This document shows positions 35,695 through 44,233 of a DNA stretch of 64,000 nucleotides, piece by piece (the first letter of the stretch is position 1; the number at the start of each line of letters is the position of its first letter). Position numbers and translations under genes: made by a program. The stretch is taken from positions 1,364,001 through 1,428,000 of the forward strand of contig CANLUL010000001.1 of NCBI GenBank assembly GCA_947494305.1, written 5' to 3'. The notes below the pieces were generated by a model. The model was not told the DNA's origin. It did no database searches and saw only the letters and a program-made list of their open reading frames with translations. The DNA comes from an uncultured Sphingomonadaceae bacterium (GTDB lineage: Bacteria; Pseudomonadota; Alphaproteobacteria; Sphingomonadales; Sphingomonadaceae).

Positions 35695-38013
35695 ATGCCA
35701 TCATTCGCGGAATCGCTCGAGAAAACACTGCATCAGGCGTTAAAAAACGCGTCTGACCGTAGTCATGAATATGCTACACTCGAGCATCTCCTTCTCGCTT
35801 TGATTGATGATGGCGATGCCGCACAAGTAATGAATGCCTGCGGTGTTGATCTGGGTGAACTGGAAGACGCTGTTGTCCTTTATCTCGATAGTGAGCTGGA
35901 TAGTCTAAAGGTTGAAAAGGCAATTGATCCGTCCCCGACCTCTGGATTTCAGCGTGTTGTGCAGCGTGCTATTCTGCACGTCCAGTCATCTGGAAAAGAT
36001 GAAGTCACCGGTGCGAATGTATTGGTTGCACTGTTTTCCGAACGTGAAAGCTATGCCGTCTATTTCCTTCAACAGCAGGATATGAGTCGCCTTGATGCGG
36101 TCAGCTTCATCAGCCATGGCGTCGGCAAAGGCGGTCAGGCCATCGAGCCCGCTGAGCTATCAAGCAACGAAGGTGAAGAAGAAAAGAAAGAGAAAAACAA
36201 GAAAGAAACCGCGCTTGACCAATTCACCGTCAATCTGAACAAAAAGGCCGAGGAAGGCCGCATAGATCCGTTGATCGGGCGTCAGGCTGAAGTGGATCGA
36301 ACGGTGCAAATTCTTTGCCGCCGTTCAAAAAACAATCCACTTTATGTCGGTGAACCGGGTGTCGGCAAAACCGCTATCGCTGAAGGTTTGGCATTGCGCA
36401 TTGTAGAAGAAAATGTGCCTGATGTGCTGTTACCGGCAATCATATATTCACTTGATATGGGGTCGCTGCTAGCCGGAACCCGCTATCGTGGTGATTTTGA
36501 AGAGCGCCTGAAACAGGTCGTATCCGAGCTGGAAAAAATGCCCGATGCGATTTTGTTTATCGATGAAATTCATACTGTGATCGGTGCAGGTGCAACCAGT
36601 GGCGGTGCCATGGATGCAAGTAACTTGCTCAAACCGGCCCTGTCCGGCGGCGTTATTCGTTGTATTGGTTCAACGACTTACAAGGAATTCCGCAACCATT
36701 TTGAGAAGGACCGTGCGTTGCTGCGGCGCTTCCAGAAAATCGATATTAATGAACCATCGGTTGAGGATACAATCAAAATTCTTGCTGGCCTGCGCGGAGC
36801 GTTCGAAGAACATCACAAGGTCCGTTATGCCCCTGATGCATTGAAGTCAGCGGTGGAACTGTCCACGCGCTATATCAACGATCGCAAATTGCCGGACAAA
36901 GCTATCGACGTGATCGATGAAGTCGGTGCGATGCAGATGCTGCTGCCCCCTTCCCGCCGGAAGAAGATGATCACAACCAAGGATATTGAAGCCGTAATCG
37001 CAACTATGGCGCGGATCCCGCCCAAATCCGTTTCGAAAGACGATAAAAAAACGCTCGAAAATCTGGAGAAAGATCTTAAACGCGTTGTCTTTGGTCAGGA
37101 TGCTGCCATCCAAAAACTTTCCAGCGCGATCAAGCTTTCGCGAGCTGGTCTGCGTGAACCCGATAAGCCCATTGGGAATTATTTGTTCAGCGGCCCAACA
37201 GGTGTTGGTAAAACCGAGGTTGCACGGCAATTGTCGTCGATCATGGGTATTCCGCTCAAACGCTTTGATATGTCCGAATATATGGAGCGTCATAGCGTAT
37301 CACGGCTCATTGGTGCACCTCCAGGCTATGTTGGCTATGATCAGGGCGGTCTTCTTACGGATGCCATTGATCAGAATCCGCATTGTGTGCTGTTGCTCGA
37401 CGAGATTGAGAAAGCCCATCCGGACCTGTTCAACATCCTGCTTCAGGTGATGGATAATGGCAAACTCACGGATCATCATGGTAAGACCGTGGATTTCCGC
37501 AATGTTGTATTGATCATGACCACCAATGCTGGCGCATCCGACATGGCGAAAGAGGGCATCGGCTTTGGCAATGTGTCCAAAGAAGATGCCAGTGATGAAG
37601 CAGTCAAAAGAATGTTCACGCCGGAATTTCGCAATCGTCTGGATGCTATTGTCCCGTTTGCTTATCTGCCACCAGAAGTGGTTGCTCGTGTCGTCGAGAA
37701 GTTTATTCTCGAACTGGAATTGCAACTGGCGGATCAAAATGTCCACATCACACTGGATGAGGATGCGCAAGCATGGCTCACTGAGCGCGGATATGACAAA
37801 CTCTATGGCGCACGCCCTATGGGTCGCCTAATCCAAGAGAAAATCAAACAACCGCTCGCAGAAGAGTTACTCTTTGGTAAGCTCAAAAATGGCGGTGAAG
37901 TTAAGGTGCATTTGAAGGACAAGGCATTGGCCTTTGAGGTCACAGCCGCCGCGCCGAAAGCCAAAAAGAAAAAATCTCCTCCCAAAAAGAAAGCGGAGAG
38001 CAAAACCAAATAG
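35695..38013 (+). CDS. clpA: ATP-dependent Clp protease ATP-binding subunit ClpA
   Basis: The 772-residue AAA+ unfoldase has the N-terminal Clp-N repeat domain (~1-145), a charged linker (EEEKKEKNKK), and AAA domain D1 with Walker A GEPGVGKT and Walker B FIDEIHT. Domain D2 has GPTGVGKT and LLDEIEKA. The IGFG ClpP-binding loop is visible as EGIGFGNV. There is no ClpB middle domain, so it is ClpA, which feeds ClpP. The C-terminus ends in a Lys/Pro tail (APKAKKKKSPPKKKAE), longer and more basic than the E. coli form. No clpS gene is adjacent. GGAG lies upstream of the ATG. Confidence 0.96.
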   Translation: MPSFAESLEKTLHQALKNASDRSHEYATLEHLLLALIDDGDAAQVMNACGVDLGELEDAVVLYLDSELDSLKVEKAIDPSPTSGFQRVVQRAILHVQSSGKDEVTGANVLVALFSERESYAVYFLQQQDMSRLDAVSFISHGVGKGGQAIEPAELSSNEGEEEKKEKNKKETALDQFTVNLNKKAEEGRIDPLIGRQAEVDRTVQILCRRSKNNPLYVGEPGVGKTAIAEGLALRIVEENVPDVLLPAIIYSLDMGSLLAGTRYRGDFEERLKQVVSELEKMPDAILFIDEIHTVIGAGATSGGAMDASNLLKPALSGGVIRCIGSTTYKEFRNHFEKDRALLRRFQKIDINEPSVEDTIKILAGLRGAFEEHHKVRYAPDALKSAVELSTRYINDRKLPDKAIDVIDEVGAMQMLLPPSRRKKMITTKDIEAVIATMARIPPKSVSKDDKKTLENLEKDLKRVVFGQDAAIQKLSSAIKLSRAGLREPDKPIGNYLFSGPTGVGKTEVARQLSSIMGIPLKRFDMSEYMERHSVSRLIGAPPGYVGYDQGGLLTDAIDQNPHCVLLLDEIEKAHPDLFNILLQVMDNGKLTDHHGKTVDFRNVVLIMTTNAGASDMAKEGIGFGNVSKEDASDEAVKRMFTPEFRNRLDAIVPFAYLPPEVVARVVEKFILELELQLADQNVHITLDEDAQAWLTERGYDKLYGARPMGRLIQEKIKQPLAEELLFGKLKNGGEVKVHLKDKALAFEVTAAAPKAKKKKSPPKKKAESKTK

Positions 38014-38055
38014 TTTGACACCTCAAAAGAGGCTGCAAATTGCAAGAAACGGAAT

Positions 38056-38083
38056 CGGCGTGACTGGTCTCACGCCGTTTTTT
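38056..38083 (+). terminator. Rho-independent terminator of clpA
   Basis: An 8-bp GC-rich stem (CGGCGTGA / TCACGCCG) with a 6-base loop is followed by TTTTTT, 42 bases after the clpA stop. Confidence 0.9.
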
Positions 38084-38144
38084 GTGCGGCCTGCAAATTT
38101 CCCTCCGTTTCTGGTAAATGTTCCCAAGGAAATGGGAGAGGCAA

Positions 38145-38504
38145 ATGAGATATATTGATGGTTTTCTGATCGCTTGCAAAACCACGAACAAGCAAAAGTT
38201 CATCGAGCATGCCAAAATGTTCGATCACCTGTTTATTGAATATGGCGCGCTCAGAGTAATGGAATGCTGGCAAGATGATGTTGCCAAAGGTGAAACCACC
38301 GACTTTTTTCGCGCCGTCAAAGCGGAGGAGGATGAAGCAATTGTATTTTCCTGGATCGAATGGCCAGATAAGGAAACACGCAACACACAGATGGCGAAAA
38401 TGATGGAAGACCCCCGCATGGATCCAGAAGGAGTCGAAATTCCATTTGATGGTATGCGGATGATCTATGGCGGATTTGTGCCAGTGTATGAGGTAACCGC
38501 CTAA
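38145..38504 (+). CDS. DUF1428 family protein
   Basis: A 119-residue, ferredoxin-fold (dimeric alpha-beta barrel-like) protein with the DUF1428 pattern RYIDGFLIACKTTNKQKF at the start, ECWQDDV, FSWIEWPDKETRN and FDGMRMIYGGFVPV at the end. Function is not established. I took the ATG at 38145, which has GGGAGAGG upstream; the frame is open to 38118. Confidence 0.9.
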   Translation: MRYIDGFLIACKTTNKQKFIEHAKMFDHLFIEYGALRVMECWQDDVAKGETTDFFRAVKAEEDEAIVFSWIEWPDKETRNTQMAKMMEDPRMDPEGVEIPFDGMRMIYGGFVPVYEVTA

Positions 38505-38525
38505 CTCCACGCCGATCCGGGCTTC

Positions 38526-39305
38526 TTATGCGGGAACAGTTTCCTTCACCCAATCCCATGCTTCGTCTTCATCATCCAGATCGAAAGTTTCGATTTCAAA
38601 GCTGAACAACGGAGCCAAAGACCTGACCAGATGTTGCAGCCAGTCAGGGCCACCAACCACCGCATAGCGGTCAAGATGCTTTCGGGCTTCCTGCTTCATT
38701 GCGATCATTTGCTGATCGAACAGGGTTGAAGGCTGGATGCCTTGCAAATCGGTGATACGAACAAGCAATCTGCGCGGTGGTTCATCGTTTAAAAAGGGGA
38801 TCACCAGCTTCTTGCTAAACTCAATATCCTCCTTGCGGATTTTACCGTTCACTTCAAAGGCTGCGACATTTGGATCGTCTGACGGCAATTCAGTGATCGC
38901 TGCAACATGACTTTGTTCAACCTCCCCTTTTGCCCATGCCAGCGCATAATCTCGTTCGCTTTCATCGTAGACATGTAGTTCAAAATCATGATCAGTTACG
39001 GCGAGCACAGCTTCTTCAAGCCTGGCAATCGCACGCAACCAATCCTGATTGGTAACGATAGCAATCCGTTCAAAATGCTTGAGATGTTTGAAAAACTCCG
39101 GGGATCTTTTGAAGTCCTGAAAGATTGCCGGACCTTCAATGTCAAACCCACCCAGCATTTCTATGAACAGGCTTAGTTTTGCATCTCCTTCCAAAGCTTC
39201 ATTCAGCAACGCATAGGTCTGATCAATATCCTCGGCCGTTATGTTACCAGCATAAGAAAGGGCAACAAGTTTGGTATTATTTTCGGCAGGAATTATTCGC
39301 ATCAT
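38526..39305 (-). CDS. Tandem SpoIIAA/STAS-like domain protein
   Basis: The 259-residue protein seems to hold two copies of a SpoIIAA-like (DUF3478/PF11964-type) domain. The first runs at ~5-110 (NNTKLVALSYAGNITAEDID ... FERIAIVTNQDWL), the second at ~140-255 (AAFEVNGKIRKEDIEF ... DRYAVVGGPDWLQHL). Both share the order beta strand - G-I - helix - RI/VI strand - V(T/G)..DWL, so an internal duplication is likely. Usual members have one such domain. The ATG at 39305 has AAGGAG seven bases upstream. Such domains bind lipids or act in stress responses; the role here is unknown. Confidence 0.75.
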   Translation of the reverse strand: MMRIIPAENNTKLVALSYAGNITAEDIDQTYALLNEALEGDAKLSLFIEMLGGFDIEGPAIFQDFKRSPEFFKHLKHFERIAIVTNQDWLRAIARLEEAVLAVTDHDFELHVYDESERDYALAWAKGEVEQSHVAAITELPSDDPNVAAFEVNGKIRKEDIEFSKKLVIPFLNDEPPRRLLVRITDLQGIQPSTLFDQQMIAMKQEARKHLDRYAVVGGPDWLQHLVRSLAPLFSFEIETFDLDDEDEAWDWVKETVPA

Positions 39306-39420
39306 GGCAATTCTCCTTAATCCCTCCTCCTCATACTGTTTATGGAGTCGTTCAGCCTGCGTCATTGATTTAGATCAGCCGGGGTAACCGCTAGCCCTTT
39401 TCCGATATTTGAAAACACTA

Positions 39421-39438
39421 CTGACATAATGCTGTCAG
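39421..39438. promoter_or_regulatory. Palindrome CTGACA-N6-TGTCAG upstream of VOC-WYL operon
   Basis: Perfect six-base arms around TAATGC lie 49 bases before the VOC start, in the region between that operon and the divergent SpoIIAA-like gene. The position suits an operator for the WYL regulator encoded by the second gene of the operon. Autoregulation is inference. Confidence 0.55.
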
Positions 39439-39486
39439 GAGGGGTATGACATAGAGTGCTTGTTCAACAATAGAAGGAGCGAAACA

Positions 39487-39861
39487 ATGACTGATGCACC
39501 CCACGATCAACTGGTATGGGTAGAAATGCCCGCCACCGACCTAAACCGGGCCAAGGCCTTTTACGAAACGGTACTGGAAACGTCGTTGATAGAAAATAGT
39601 GACGGACCACAGACCATGCAGATGATTCCCAGCAAGGGCGATGCGATGTGCGGGCATCTATATGAAGGCAAGCCTGCAACAGCTGGCGATGGCCCTACCC
39701 CACATTTTGCGACAACAAGCGCCTTAACCGATGCGATGGAGCGGATAAAGGCAGCTGGTGGAGAAGTTGTATCAGAACCTATTCCCCTCCCCAACGCAGC
39801 CTTCTTCTATGCGAAAGACACCGAAGGCAATTCAATTGCAATGTTCAAATATAACGACTGA
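39487..39861 (+). CDS. VOC family protein (glyoxalase-like)
   Basis: A 124-residue protein with N-terminal LVWVEMPATDLNRAKAFYE, the central pattern ATTSALTDAMERIKAAGG, and the end FFYAKDTEGNSIAMFKYND. This is one VOC domain pair; metal ligands are not all clear. GAAGGAG lies before the ATG at 39487 (the frame is open to 39460). The WYL regulator gene follows with its ATG overlapping the stop (TGATG). Confidence 0.9.
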   Translation: MTDAPHDQLVWVEMPATDLNRAKAFYETVLETSLIENSDGPQTMQMIPSKGDAMCGHLYEGKPATAGDGPTPHFATTSALTDAMERIKAAGGEVVSEPIPLPNAAFFYAKDTEGNSIAMFKYND

Positions 39862-40583
39862 TGCGTAGAGCCGACCGCCTGTTTCAGATAGTACAATATC
39901 TGCGTGGCGGCCGGCTCACGACTGCTGCGTCGCTGGCGGAACGGTTGGAAGTCTCTGAGCGCACTATTTATCGTGATATTGCCGACCTTCAATCCACAGG
40001 TGTCCCAATCGATGGTGAGGCCGGCATTGGCTATATCATGCGCAGTGGTTTTGATCTGCCACCCCTGATGTTCACTCGAGATGAAATTGTCGCTTTGGTA
40101 ACAGGGGCCCGAATGGTCAAAGCTTGGGGCGGAACGTCAATGATAGCGGCGGCAGAAGAGGCGCTGATCAAAATCGAAGCCGTGCTGCCCGAGATTGACC
40201 GAAACCGCGTGGGTGATACGAAGGTTTTTGCTCCGCGGATGGGATTAGCGGGTCAAGCACGAGAATTAATTGATCGATGTGAGGTTGCGGTTGAGAGAAG
40301 AGAAGTCATTTCGATAGAGTATGAAGATGGCGATGGCTCTTCCACACACCGGACGGTTCAGCCACTTGGCCTTTGGTTTTGGGGTAAGGTCTGGACCTTG
40401 GTTGGATGGTGCGAGTTGCGTGACGATTTCAGAATGTTTCGGCTCGATAGAATTGTGAACCTCGAACCAACCGGCAACATTTATCAGCCTAACCCCGAAC
40501 GCTCACTCGAAGAATTTTCGCGGCAGGAACGGAAAAGATACCAAGCACATATTTCGGAAATCAAAGACCAGAAAGAACAATGA
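39861..40583 (+). CDS. YafY-type WYL-domain transcriptional regulator
   Basis: The 240-residue protein has an N-terminal HTH_11/DeoR-like domain (RRADRLFQIVQYLRGG ... SERTIYRDIADLQSTGVPI) and a C-terminal WYL domain with the conserved stretch VQPLGLWFWGKVWTLVGWCE. WYL domains sense ligands such as nucleotides or DNA ends. Its position behind the VOC gene suggests that it controls this operon, and a palindrome lies upstream. A GST gene starts one base after its stop. Confidence 0.9.
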   Translation: MRRADRLFQIVQYLRGGRLTTAASLAERLEVSERTIYRDIADLQSTGVPIDGEAGIGYIMRSGFDLPPLMFTRDEIVALVTGARMVKAWGGTSMIAAAEEALIKIEAVLPEIDRNRVGDTKVFAPRMGLAGQARELIDRCEVAVERREVISIEYEDGDGSSTHRTVQPLGLWFWGKVWTLVGWCELRDDFRMFRLDRIVNLEPTGNIYQPNPERSLEEFSRQERKRYQAHISEIKDQKEQ

Positions 40584-40584
40584 A

Positions 40585-41202
40585 ATGGCAATAGTCTTTT
40601 ACACGAACCCCATGTCTCGCGGTCAGATTGCTCGTTGGGCCTTGCACGAAGTGGGCGCAAAATATGAGCAGATATTGTTGGACTATGGTACAACCATGAA
40701 GGGGGAAGATTATCTTCAAATCAACCCAATGGGGAAAGTCCCCACTATTGTTCACAATGACAAAGTCGTGACTGAGGGTGCTGCTATTTGCACATATCTC
40801 GCTGAAAATTTACCGGAAGCAGGACTGTTACCAACAGCCGAAGAACGTGCCGATTATTATCGCTGGATGTTTTATGCCGCTGGACCTTTGGAAACAGCAA
40901 TCAGTAATAAATCAATGGGTTTTGAGATTACACCGGAAGCAGAACGCAGCGCTGGCTATGGTAATTATGACCGCGTGATAGATGTTCTGGATCAAAAATT
41001 CACATCCGATGATTATGTATGCGGTGATCGTTTTACCATGGCCGATGTTTATGTCGGTGCGCAAATCATCTGGGGCACACAGTTTAAAACATTGCCAGAA
41101 CGGGGATCATTTATAGCTTATGCCGCGCGACTAACGGCGCGCGCGCCCTATTTGGCAGCCAAAGCAATTGATGATGCCATGATTGCTGACACAGAAAGTT
41201 AA
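40585..41202 (+). CDS. Glutathione S-transferase family protein
   Basis: A full-length (205-residue) cytosolic GST: N-terminal thioredoxin-like domain with MSRGQIARWALHEVG, INPMGKVPTIV (cis-Pro) and EGAAICTYLAE, then an all-helical C-terminal domain. The catalytic residue is probably the Ser of NPMSRGQ. Its position with VOC and WYL genes suggests detoxification of an electrophile or peroxide. Confidence 0.9.
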   Translation: MAIVFYTNPMSRGQIARWALHEVGAKYEQILLDYGTTMKGEDYLQINPMGKVPTIVHNDKVVTEGAAICTYLAENLPEAGLLPTAEERADYYRWMFYAAGPLETAISNKSMGFEITPEAERSAGYGNYDRVIDVLDQKFTSDDYVCGDRFTMADVYVGAQIIWGTQFKTLPERGSFIAYAARLTARAPYLAAKAIDDAMIADTES

Positions 41203-41287
41203 GGATTGCTGTAACCTTCACCGGTGAGCGCGCGAACCACTTTGTAAGAACGGTGTTACCAAAACCGCACAACAAAGGAATTTACCG

Positions 41288-41740
41288 ATGAACAAAGCAA
41301 TCATCATTTTCGCAGCCACTATTTCCACAATAACCGCGTCTCCAGTTTTGGCCGACGATGCCGGAATGGATAGCGCCTCTATGGTTGAACTGGTCAAACC
41401 ACGATCGATTGATGCGGTTACGCCAGCTGTAACAAGTTTCAACATTGCAACTCTCGGAATCAAGTCAGCCAGCAGCTTCATGGCGACGGAACCCGGAAGG
41501 TTTGAGCAGGGATATCGATTGGAAGTCGCGAACGGTGGTTTTAAAAATCAATCGGCCGCTGGATTGGTCAGCTTGTTTGTTCCTGAAGAATTTGCATATC
41601 GTTCCAATGCGCAAGACACCGGCGTTGATGCCGCTCTGCCTGGTCGTTTTCTTGCCTCTTCGACGCGTTCTGACTTTATATCGCAATCGGGTCCAGAAAA
41701 TCGTGGAAAAACCTCACTAGGGATCAGATTAGGTTTCTGA
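41288..41740 (+). CDS. Predicted secreted protein, unknown function
   Basis: The 150-residue protein has a signal peptide (IIIFAATISTITASPVLA) and a mature part without recognised domains: a conserved-looking FNIATLGIKSASSFMATE, then TLGIRLGF at the end. It may be periplasmic. A strong terminator follows, so it is a single-gene unit. A weak AAAGGA element precedes the ATG. Confidence 0.7.
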   Translation: MNKAIIIFAATISTITASPVLADDAGMDSASMVELVKPRSIDAVTPAVTSFNIATLGIKSASSFMATEPGRFEQGYRLEVANGGFKNQSAAGLVSLFVPEEFAYRSNAQDTGVDAALPGRFLASSTRSDFISQSGPENRGKTSLGIRLGF

Positions 41741-41796
41741 ATACAGACAACTCTCGGCACCCTCTTCTCTCCTTCCTCAAATGCCAAGAGTAAACT

Positions 41797-41830
41797 GGGC
41801 CAGATGGTTGATCCATCTGGCCCTTTTTTA
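41797..41830 (+). terminator. Rho-independent terminator
   Basis: An 11-bp perfect stem (GGGCCAGATGG / CCATCTGGCCC) with loop TTGAT is followed by TTTTTT. It ends the rightward secreted-protein gene at 41740. Confidence 0.92.
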
Positions 41831-41856
41831 GGTTCCGCTAAAATATATTTTTCGCA

Positions 41857-42510
41857 CTATGTCTGCGGTTGACCATATTCCCGGTTCCAAGCTTCAAGAT
41901 CCCGTTGATACTCTTCAAACGCCAGATAGAAGTCATTAAATGGCTTTTCCAGTTCGGGTAGAGCTTCGGCAGCAAAAGCGTTCAAATCTTTTGATTTGGT
42001 TACTATAGCGCGCTGGCTAACCTGTACTGCCTGATCACAGAATGGACGCCGAATGGGTGAGAATGACCAATAATTATAGAGGCTGGTCATATGTCGATCA
42101 TGTGCTTTCCGATCACTGTTTTCCCGGCGAAACTTCGCCTTGATAGCGTTATTTGCGCGTCGCAGTGATGAGCTATTGTTCTTGATAAACGCATTATAGT
42201 CGTCGGTGATCCGGTTATAGAGCGGTCCGGTGCAACTTAGGGCCGCAACGTTTAGAGCCGACCGCACATGCCATAGAGTTTGTAGAGGGCCAATATCGCG
42301 ATTGATTGTCTGACGTAGACCATCTGCACGCAGGGGCGGTACAATTGTTGTGGCACTGGCACGGAATGGCGGTGTGGGTGCACGCGGCGTATATTGTGGC
42401 TGGATGACAGGTGCAGCCGGTGGAGGTGCTGGGGCTGTTTGACAAGCTGCTAGAACAGTGACTGCTAGACTAATAACAACCAATTGAATTTTTGCACGGC
42501 GCGACGGCAT
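41857..42510 (-). CDS. Predicted lipoprotein, unknown function
   Basis: The 217-residue protein has a signal peptide with lipobox LAAC (Cys23), a Pro/Ala-rich linker (APAPPPAAPVIQPQYTPRAP), and a helical body with ALSCTGPLYNRITDDY, RRPFCDQAV and LEKPFNDFYLAFEEYQRDL. Two Cys residues could form a disulfide. I do not recognise a family. The order of Pro-rich linker and helical body suggests an envelope tether. Confidence 0.75.
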   Translation of the reverse strand: MPSRRAKIQLVVISLAVTVLAACQTAPAPPPAAPVIQPQYTPRAPTPPFRASATTIVPPLRADGLRQTINRDIGPLQTLWHVRSALNVAALSCTGPLYNRITDDYNAFIKNNSSSLRRANNAIKAKFRRENSDRKAHDRHMTSLYNYWSFSPIRRPFCDQAVQVSQRAIVTKSKDLNAFAAEALPELEKPFNDFYLAFEEYQRDLEAWNREYGQPQT

Positions 42511-42601
42511 TATACTCTCCCGTAAATACTGAGAGCTCCTTATGCGGCGTCAAATCGATTGTCCAGCAATCAACCATCAAAGTCCGATCAACGCCCCATA
42601 G

Positions 42602-42637
42602 AAAAAGCCCAGCGGTTTCCCGCCGGGCTTTGTTTTT
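42602..42637 (-). terminator. Terminator after the BI-1 gene
   Basis: On the leftward strand an AAAGCCC-rich stem (AAAGCCCGGCGG / CCGCTGGGCTTT, one mismatch) with a GAAA loop is followed by a short T run, 38 bases after the BI-1 stop. The other strand also has a T run, so it may work in both directions. Confidence 0.8.
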
Positions 42638-42674
42638 AAAATCTCATAGTTTTATACAGGCTTAATCTGTTTGG

Positions 42675-43427
42675 TTACTCCTGATTGCCCATGAAATAGA
42701 GCAGGAATTGGAACATGTTGATAAAATCCAAATACAGGTTAAGCGCGCTCATGATGACGACCTTGCCGACCATATCTGTGCCAGCGACATAAGCATACAT
42801 GCTTTTGATACGCTGCGTATCATAGGCGGTTAGTCCAGCAAAAATTAACACACCTATGCCACTTACAGCCATCGCAAATATGGTTGACTGCAAGAAGATA
42901 TTGATCACCATCGCAACGATCAAACCAATCACGCCCATAATCAAGAAGCTTCCCCACCCGGAAAGATCTTTCTTAGTCGTGTAGCCATAGAGACTAAGCC
43001 CAAGGAAAGCTGCCGCTGTTGCAAAGAAAGTCTGTGCGATCGAAGTTCCTGTGTAGACTAGGAAGATCGTAGACAATGATAGTCCCATCAATGTCGCAAA
43101 TCCCCAGAACATTGCCTGAAGCGTCATTGTCGAGAATTTATTCTGTCCAAAGCTCATCGCAAATACGATGGCCAATGGAGACAGCATAATCACCCATTTC
43201 AACGGCCCTCCACCTAGCATGATATCTGCTGCCATACCGGAGCTAGCGAACAACATTGCAACAATGCCGGTCAGCAAAACGCCGCTCGCCATATAATTAT
43301 ACACTTTGAGCATATAGGTGCGCAGGCCTTCGTCATAGGCAACGTCGCTTTGCGTTGTCGTACCTACTGACGATCGTCCCATTCCCATACCGGTATTTTG
43401 AGTGGTTCTTGGATCAGGCCAAGCCAT
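42675..43427 (-). CDS. Bax inhibitor-1/YccA family membrane protein
   Basis: Seven hydrophobic segments fill this 250-residue protein after a 30-residue polar N-terminus with AYDEGLRTYMLKVYNYM. TAYDTQRIKSMY near helices 6-7 carries the Asp of the BI-1 family, and NLYLDFINMFQFLLYFMG ends it. Family members act as pH-dependent Ca2+ leak channels or FtsH modulators. The ATG at 43427 has AAAGGAG at a good distance; the frame is open to 43517 without a plausible start. Confidence 0.92.
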   Translation of the reverse strand: MAWPDPRTTQNTGMGMGRSSVGTTTQSDVAYDEGLRTYMLKVYNYMASGVLLTGIVAMLFASSGMAADIMLGGGPLKWVIMLSPLAIVFAMSFGQNKFSTMTLQAMFWGFATLMGLSLSTIFLVYTGTSIAQTFFATAAAFLGLSLYGYTTKKDLSGWGSFLIMGVIGLIVAMVINIFLQSTIFAMAVSGIGVLIFAGLTAYDTQRIKSMYAYVAGTDMVGKVVIMSALNLYLDFINMFQFLLYFMGNQE

Positions 43428-43725
43428 ATAGATAAACTCCTTTGGTATCATCCGACATAAACGGTCGGTTACGTATAATATCGGTCGATTCCTTAATTTT
43501 TTCAAGAGAAACCGCAATTAAATGTAAGATTAAGTCATCATGGATTGATAGATACCTTCTATCGCCCGCATGTTAACACCATGGCTTTTCTATGAAATCA
43601 GACGTCGAATTGAAACAATGCACAACCTTGAGGCAGGCACATGGCCGCTTGGACTTTAAGGATTTCTATCCTGATCAGACCTCGGTGCAAGAAGGCCTAT
43701 GCTGCCAGGATTCCAAAACCTTACT

Positions 43726-44184
43726 CTATTTCAGCACTTTAACAATGGAACGCGCTGCCTCAGTTACTTCGGCCCATGTCACATCAAAGCCGTTTTCCTT
43801 GCCATAATATGGATCGGCAATATCCTCACCTTTGCGGCCATGGATATAATCAGTCAGCATGGACAATTGAGCTGTCCCATCCACAGGTTGGATATTCTCA
43901 AGGTCTTTTAGGTTTTGTGCATCAAGTGCAATAATATGATCGAAATCCCGAAAATCGTTCGCACTGACCATACGGCCACGCAAATGACCGATATCCAAAC
44001 CATTTTTCGTCGCAACGGCCTGCGCGCGTTCGTCTGGTGCCTGTCCAGCATGCCAATCGCTAGTGCCTGCGGAATCGACAACCATCGAAACAGACTGCAA
44101 CTTGCATTCCTCCCTAAGGGCCGCTTCAGCAAGTGGCGAACGACAGATATTGCCTAGACATATGAACAAAACTGATTGTGGCAT
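43726..44184 (-). CDS. Low-molecular-weight protein-tyrosine phosphatase
   Basis: The P-loop CLGNICRSP (CX5R) stands at residues ~9-17, and the general acid Asp lies in ADPYYGKENGFD near the C-terminus, so this is an active-looking LMW-PTP of normal size (152 residues). The targets are unknown. A Cu/Zn superoxide dismutase gene lies 49 bases upstream on the same strand, but no operon evidence is certain. Confidence 0.93.
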   Translation of the reverse strand: MPQSVLFICLGNICRSPLAEAALREECKLQSVSMVVDSAGTSDWHAGQAPDERAQAVATKNGLDIGHLRGRMVSANDFRDFDHIIALDAQNLKDLENIQPVDGTAQLSMLTDYIHGRKGEDIADPYYGKENGFDVTWAEVTEAARSIVKVLK

Positions 44185-44233
44185 TAACTACCCTTTACAC
44201 AACGCACCATATTTTGGAGCTATTCTCGAAACG

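Noticed and set aside
43592-43807. 71-codon rightward ORF with GRLDFKDFYPDQ in the gap after BI-1
   Set aside because: Its second half is antisense to the LMW-PTP gene. It has no ribosome site, and I know no family for it. The gap 43428-43725 (298 bases) otherwise shows only the BI-1 leader.
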